DNA of 23,851 nt from the IMG/VR virus record IMGVR_UViG_3300007619_000010, positions 1 through 23,851 of that record; one strand, written 5' to 3'. How positions within the stretch are numbered: position 1 is the stretch's first letter; each line of letters starts with the position of its first letter. The notes under the pieces were generated by a model that was not told where the DNA came from, made no database searches, and saw only the letters and a list, made by a program, of their open reading frames with translations. Origin of the DNA: a virus. The position numbers were made by a program, and so were the translations under genes. Positions 20,467 to 23,851 of the stretch are shown here, one piece after another.

Positions 20467-22875
20467 ATGGGCATAATTGCAATACTAAGCCAGGGAAGGA
20501 AAAAAGTTTCTTTAACTGACTCACCATACAAGATTGATTTAGGTTATGTTCCGCCGTCGCCCGAATCAATTCCGTTGTTAGCTACGGGCACGGCCGCCAA
20601 CAGGAGCGGAGCCGTTAAGCGTGGCGAAACACCGCAAAGCCGACAACTGCAATTTACTATAACTGTAAGCGGGTCAAGTGAAGCACAATGTCGCATGTCA
20701 GCCACCCCCTTCTTGGCACTTCTACAAGCGGCCGGCGATGAAACCAACCCGGTTTGTTTTGAGTTCAAAGGCAATGACGATGTTCCATTCGAGCCGCTTT
20801 GGGGACAGTATGGGGCAAACTCGCGCTACATCATTGCACACCTGAACACGGTCAATGTTTGGCCCGAATATGGAAACGGAATGTTAAGAAATGCGCGTGT
20901 TAAATATCAAGTGTCTTGTCTTGTGAAGCCCCACTATTTAGGGCTTCGGCAGCGATTGGGCCGCGCCGCCGGCGGGTTGTTTGAGGACAATATTACCACC
21001 GCTGATGGGTTAAGTCGGGGGATAACCATCTCTCAAACTGAAGTAAACAAAATGACCAACCCCATGTTCGGCCATTCGACCTGGAATACTAACTGGTCAG
21101 CCGGGGCAGGTATCACAGCGACGGAAAACACCGACGAGGACTTTATTATTTTTGGCGGTAGCAGCGCCAAACTAACGGCAACGGGATCGTCATCGCGCAC
21201 GTTTTCGCAAAGTATTGATGTGGGTAACACCGGCGGCTATACATTGTCTTGCTATGCAAAACTTAAGGACGGGTCGGCCGTGTCCTCATCTTCGTTATCG
21301 CTCCTGTACGGTGCGACCTCATTAACAGAAACATACACGGCCGTGGGCAATGGCTGGTATAGGGTAGCAGCCAGCTTTACCGGAATTGCATCAGCGCAAT
21401 CGGTTGGGGTTGTGGTTGTGGAAGATTACACCGTATACATAGATATGATACAAATTGAGCAAAACGGATTTGCTACCTCCCCATTTTACGGCGATATGAT
21501 GGGGGTTGCCTGGAGCGGCACAGCGCACGAAAGCACAAGCACTCGCACAGATGCGGTATTGAGTTATCCATCATCTGATTTGCTGAACATAGCCGAGGGC
21601 ACCATACGAATTGTATGGCGAGCGAACCGTGACAGCACCGATTACAGCAGCACCGGTTATTTTTGCCAGGCGTCCACTACAGGTATGCGAGTCACGTACA
21701 ACAGCACCGGTACCGATTTTCGCTTCACTGACGGCACGAACACCATTGATGGGGCGGCCGATACCTTTAGCACAAACGAGATTATTGTGTTACACGCTGT
21801 TTACTCGCCCACGGGATTGGTTCTATATAAAAACGGGGTGAGCGTAGCCAGCGGCGCGTCATACACGCCGGCGGCATTTTCCGGCCGTCTTTACATTGGT
21901 TCAGATAGTGCAACGGGTGCTTTTATGTCAGGCGTCTATTTAGGCTTTGCCACATACGACCGAGCGATGACATCAGCCCAGGCATTAGCCGACTATACCA
22001 ATATATCGGCGCAAGTGAACGGGGGTGATGGCTTGGGGCAGCAACTCGAACCACTACCCTGGCTTTGGACAAAAGATGGCGACGACGTTGTTGATAATTG
22101 TAACGATTCAAGCCGTGACAACTTCGCTGTATGCGGCGGCATACCGGGCAATGTACCCGCCGAAACATGGTACAACTTAGAAGCATCTGTCCCGTTGACA
22201 ACGTGTGAATCATTATGGCTGAGTTTGCTAGACGTTGACTTCTTTGTCGATCCCGGCGACGTGGCCTATGTGGAATTCGACGGCACCAGCGACTCAGGTT
22301 CATCGGGCGGAGAATATCAGGGGGCCACCTGGTCAACAACATATGTTGAATACCTTATAAGTACATCGTCTTTGCCTGGGGTAATCAAACGACAACTGCT
22401 TGGCAGAAGCTACCAAGCGCTTGTTAGGCTGTATGACGCGGGTACGGATTTAGATTTAAAAGGGCGTGATGAGTCAAGTGATATAGTTTTAACCGAAGCT
22501 AACTATCTGCCGGATGGGTCGTCAGCTTTTCGTTTACATGCTGCCCCGCCAATGACGGTGACGGCATCGGAGTTTTCCCAGTTTGGGTATGACTATATCG
22601 CACTTTCCTTTGGCGTTTACATTGGTCGAACGACGGGATCGACAGCGGGTCGAATAGATTATATTCAATTTATGTATCGGCCGTTTATTCGTGTCAAATC
22701 GTCAGCAACGGTTGTTAATGCTCAAGTTTTCTTGCGTGGACGCTTGGCACAAGAGTATCCTAGCGGTAATGGCTTGGCTGGAAAATTCGTAACGCTTGGA
22801 GATGAAGTTGATTTGCGACCAAACAAAGTAAATATTCTTATGTCCGTATGGGTGATCACACCGTTGATCCATTGA
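20467..22875 (+). CDS. Distal tail protein with two sugar-binding-type modules
   Basis: 802 residues, large for a distal tail protein because of inserted modules. Residues about 1-165 form a Dit-like beta domain (SPYKIDLGYVPPSPESIP, RQLQFTITVSGSSEAQCR). About 195-340 resemble a CBM4_9-like jelly roll (TNPMFGHSTWNTNWSAG; GWYRVAASFTG; VYIDMIQIEQNGFATSPF). About 345-515 read as a LamG/concanavalin-like fold (LNIAEGTIRIVWRANRD; LVLYKNGVSVASG; GRLYIGSD; YLGFATYDRAMT). The remainder (about 520-802) is another beta-rich domain without a clear family. Such modules suggest binding to host surface glycans. Confidence 0.72.
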   Translation: MGIIAILSQGRKKVSLTDSPYKIDLGYVPPSPESIPLLATGTAANRSGAVKRGETPQSRQLQFTITVSGSSEAQCRMSATPFLALLQAAGDETNPVCFEFKGNDDVPFEPLWGQYGANSRYIIAHLNTVNVWPEYGNGMLRNARVKYQVSCLVKPHYLGLRQRLGRAAGGLFEDNITTADGLSRGITISQTEVNKMTNPMFGHSTWNTNWSAGAGITATENTDEDFIIFGGSSAKLTATGSSSRTFSQSIDVGNTGGYTLSCYAKLKDGSAVSSSSLSLLYGATSLTETYTAVGNGWYRVAASFTGIASAQSVGVVVVEDYTVYIDMIQIEQNGFATSPFYGDMMGVAWSGTAHESTSTRTDAVLSYPSSDLLNIAEGTIRIVWRANRDSTDYSSTGYFCQASTTGMRVTYNSTGTDFRFTDGTNTIDGAADTFSTNEIIVLHAVYSPTGLVLYKNGVSVASGASYTPAAFSGRLYIGSDSATGAFMSGVYLGFATYDRAMTSAQALADYTNISAQVNGGDGLGQQLEPLPWLWTKDGDDVVDNCNDSSRDNFAVCGGIPGNVPAETWYNLEASVPLTTCESLWLSLLDVDFFVDPGDVAYVEFDGTSDSGSSGGEYQGATWSTTYVEYLISTSSLPGVIKRQLLGRSYQALVRLYDAGTDLDLKGRDESSDIVLTEANYLPDGSSAFRLHAAPPMTVTASEFSQFGYDYIALSFGVYIGRTTGSTAGRIDYIQFMYRPFIRVKSSATVVNAQVFLRGRLAQEYPSGNGLAGKFVTLGDEVDLRPNKVNILMSVWVITPLIH

Positions 22876-22918
22876 TAACCTGGACGCTAACATATAACGA
22901 TTTGTGGGTGATACCGAG

Positions 22919-23851
22919 ATGGCTTTTGATTTAGGGCAAAACCTTCTAACCGTTCACGCTTACGAGGGGGTTAGCGACACACAGCGACGCGGGGTAGATG
23001 ACTTTTTCGCAAACGCTGTTATTGGATCGTTTAGCAAAACCTACCCGTCTGGCTTGTATGTTTCCTGTGACATATTCGTACCGCGTGATGCCACGCTGCC
23101 CGTATTGGTGCAAGGGCTCGACCGGCTTGTCATCAGAAATGGGCAGATAATCGTATGGGAAGGCATTATCTCTGGCATTGGTTATGGTGTGGGGAGTGAT
23201 GGTGAGCAAGGGATCGGCATTGAAGGGATTGGGGCGTGGGGTGGCATTTTAGGCCAATACACAATGGATAAACGCTGGGCAGATGATCGGGTCAGTGCTG
23301 ACGTTTGGCGCTGGTTTGACAGTGGCAACCCCGGATCTGAACTAGCAACCGATGATCGTCACGATAGATTGCGAGTGACACCAAAGGCGGAAGCGTGGGC
23401 GGCGAATGAATATTACGCGTTAGAGTATTCAATGCCGACCGGCGAAACCATTAAGCGTGTGACATTAAGCTATGATTTCCAAGAGGGTGGACAGGTTTGG
23501 GAATGGCGATTAAGAGACATTGATAATGCTGTCACCATCTGGAATTTCACATCATCTGGCAGCGGTACACAAGACGATACGCTAGGCACCCCCTACCAAA
23601 CATTATATTTACAGTTCATTAGCCGGTCGGGGAGTGCGCAAACTCCAACCGCCGACGGCACCTATTATGGGGAGGTATCGGGCGTGGTGGTTTACAGCGA
23701 AACCGGAAGCATCAATTTAACTGAGGTAGCCACCGATATTTTAGGTGTGGCCAACAACATCAACAGCGAAACAACCTATATTGATTCTAATACATTTTCA
23801 CTTGTTCCGTTTTACACCAACGGGCCAGAGGCGGCCACTCGCATTTTAGAA
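22919..23851 (+). CDS. Tail hub / minor tail protein, N-terminal part (runs off the right edge)
   Basis: An open frame of 311 codons from ATG 22919 to the window end, 43 bases after the distal tail gene, with a weak ribosome binding site. Opening LTVHAYEGVSDTQRRGVDDF, then DRLVIRNGQIIVWEGIISGI and EGIGAWGGILGQY show beta-rich, strand-turn-strand patterns like the first domains of baseplate hub proteins. A later segment (WEWRLRDIDNAVTIW, TLYLQFISRSGSAQTPT) may be another jelly-roll. The remainder is outside the window, so no enzymatic domain can be judged. Confidence 0.65.
   Translation, partial: MAFDLGQNLLTVHAYEGVSDTQRRGVDDFFANAVIGSFSKTYPSGLYVSCDIFVPRDATLPVLVQGLDRLVIRNGQIIVWEGIISGIGYGVGSDGEQGIGIEGIGAWGGILGQYTMDKRWADDRVSADVWRWFDSGNPGSELATDDRHDRLRVTPKAEAWAANEYYALEYSMPTGETIKRVTLSYDFQEGGQVWEWRLRDIDNAVTIWNFTSSGSGTQDDTLGTPYQTLYLQFISRSGSAQTPTADGTYYGEVSGVVVYSETGSINLTEVATDILGVANNINSETTYIDSNTFSLVPFYTNGPEAATRILE

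Larger units (their letters stand above)
16..21344. repeat. Dispersed palindrome ACGGCCGT (about 12 copies)
   Basis: By eye, the exact 8-mer occurs at 16, 458, 2078, 4599, 5419, 7618, 11297, 12483, 13373, 14678, 15687 and 21337 (first base of each); the 6-mer core CGGCCG occurs roughly 38 times. For a sequence with near-even base composition, fewer than one 8-mer and about 5 or 6 of the 6-mer would be expected by chance. Copies occur in two codon phases (Thr-Ala-Val and Asn/His-Gly-Arg), so it is not one amino-acid motif. The palindrome is equal on both strands. Confidence 0.7.

Noticed and set aside
21923-22342. A 139-codon reverse-strand open frame opposite the distal tail gene, strongly arginine-rich.
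   Set aside because: It is the mirror of the G/C-biased codon positions on the plus strand; there is no ribosome site or neighbour on that strand.
1-23851. A diversity-generating retroelement, CRISPR array or insertion sequence.
   Set aside because: No reverse transcriptase, no regularly spaced direct repeats and no transposase with terminal inverted repeats were seen.

Overview
The window is a single plus-strand late operon of a tailed bacteriophage or prophage, probably a long-tailed siphovirus. It reads almost continuously from the DNA packaging genes through the head genes and tail tape measure into the tail tip, and is cut off at both ends. The host is inferred, not proven. The Ala/Thr/Gln-rich lipoprotein at the left, with a GRG/RRGWP-type winged-helix tail, is the style seen in Chloroflexota (Anaerolineae-like) genomes and their prophages. 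No integrase, lysis gene, tRNA, CRISPR array or insertion sequence is visible.

Left edge (1-1751): the end of a DNA methyltransferase, a lipoprotein with a transmembrane segment and a predicted winged-helix tail, a 66-residue hypothetical protein, and two tiny overlapping membrane proteins (47 and 40 residues) behind a perfect 12-bp hairpin. An extended -10 promoter candidate (TGCTATAAT) sits just before the packaging genes.

Head module (1856-9223): small terminase, large terminase, DUF935-like portal, Mu F-like head morphogenesis protein, a gpG/gp10-like completion protein, two small hypotheticals, then a Mu I-like protease with an in-frame internal start that should yield the scaffold, a DUF2190-like cement protein and the major capsid protein. 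The order copies the phage Mu head cluster. A strong intrinsic terminator abuts the protease start.

Island (9314-15666): between the major capsid gene and the connector genes lies a 6.4-kb cassette of seven tightly overlapping genes. They are a GT-A glycosyltransferase, a 75-residue protein, a GT-B-like glycosyltransferase, a glycosyltransferase-methyltransferase fusion, a radical SAM enzyme with a B12-binding-like N-terminus, a family 2 glycosyltransferase and a radical SAM/SPASM enzyme. The genes lie in the virion operon, mostly with 1-20 bp overlaps, so they should be made together with the capsid. The best guess is a phage-encoded pathway that builds and decorates a sugar on the virion, or remodels a glycan late in infection. 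The first gene is preceded by a candidate pseudoknot whose loop is exactly complementary to its ribosome binding site. This island is the most likely undescribed system here.

Connector and tail module (15666-23851): a small hypothetical, a zinc-ribbon protein, a head-tail connector, a tail terminator-like protein, a small helical protein, a tail tube-like protein, a tail assembly chaperone pair joined by a textbook -1 frameshift (A AAA AAC plus GC-rich hairpin), a 668-residue tape measure, a distal tail protein carrying two predicted sugar-binding-type modules, and the start of a tail hub protein. A palindrome, ACGGCCGT, occurs about twelve times across the whole window, far more than chance would give.
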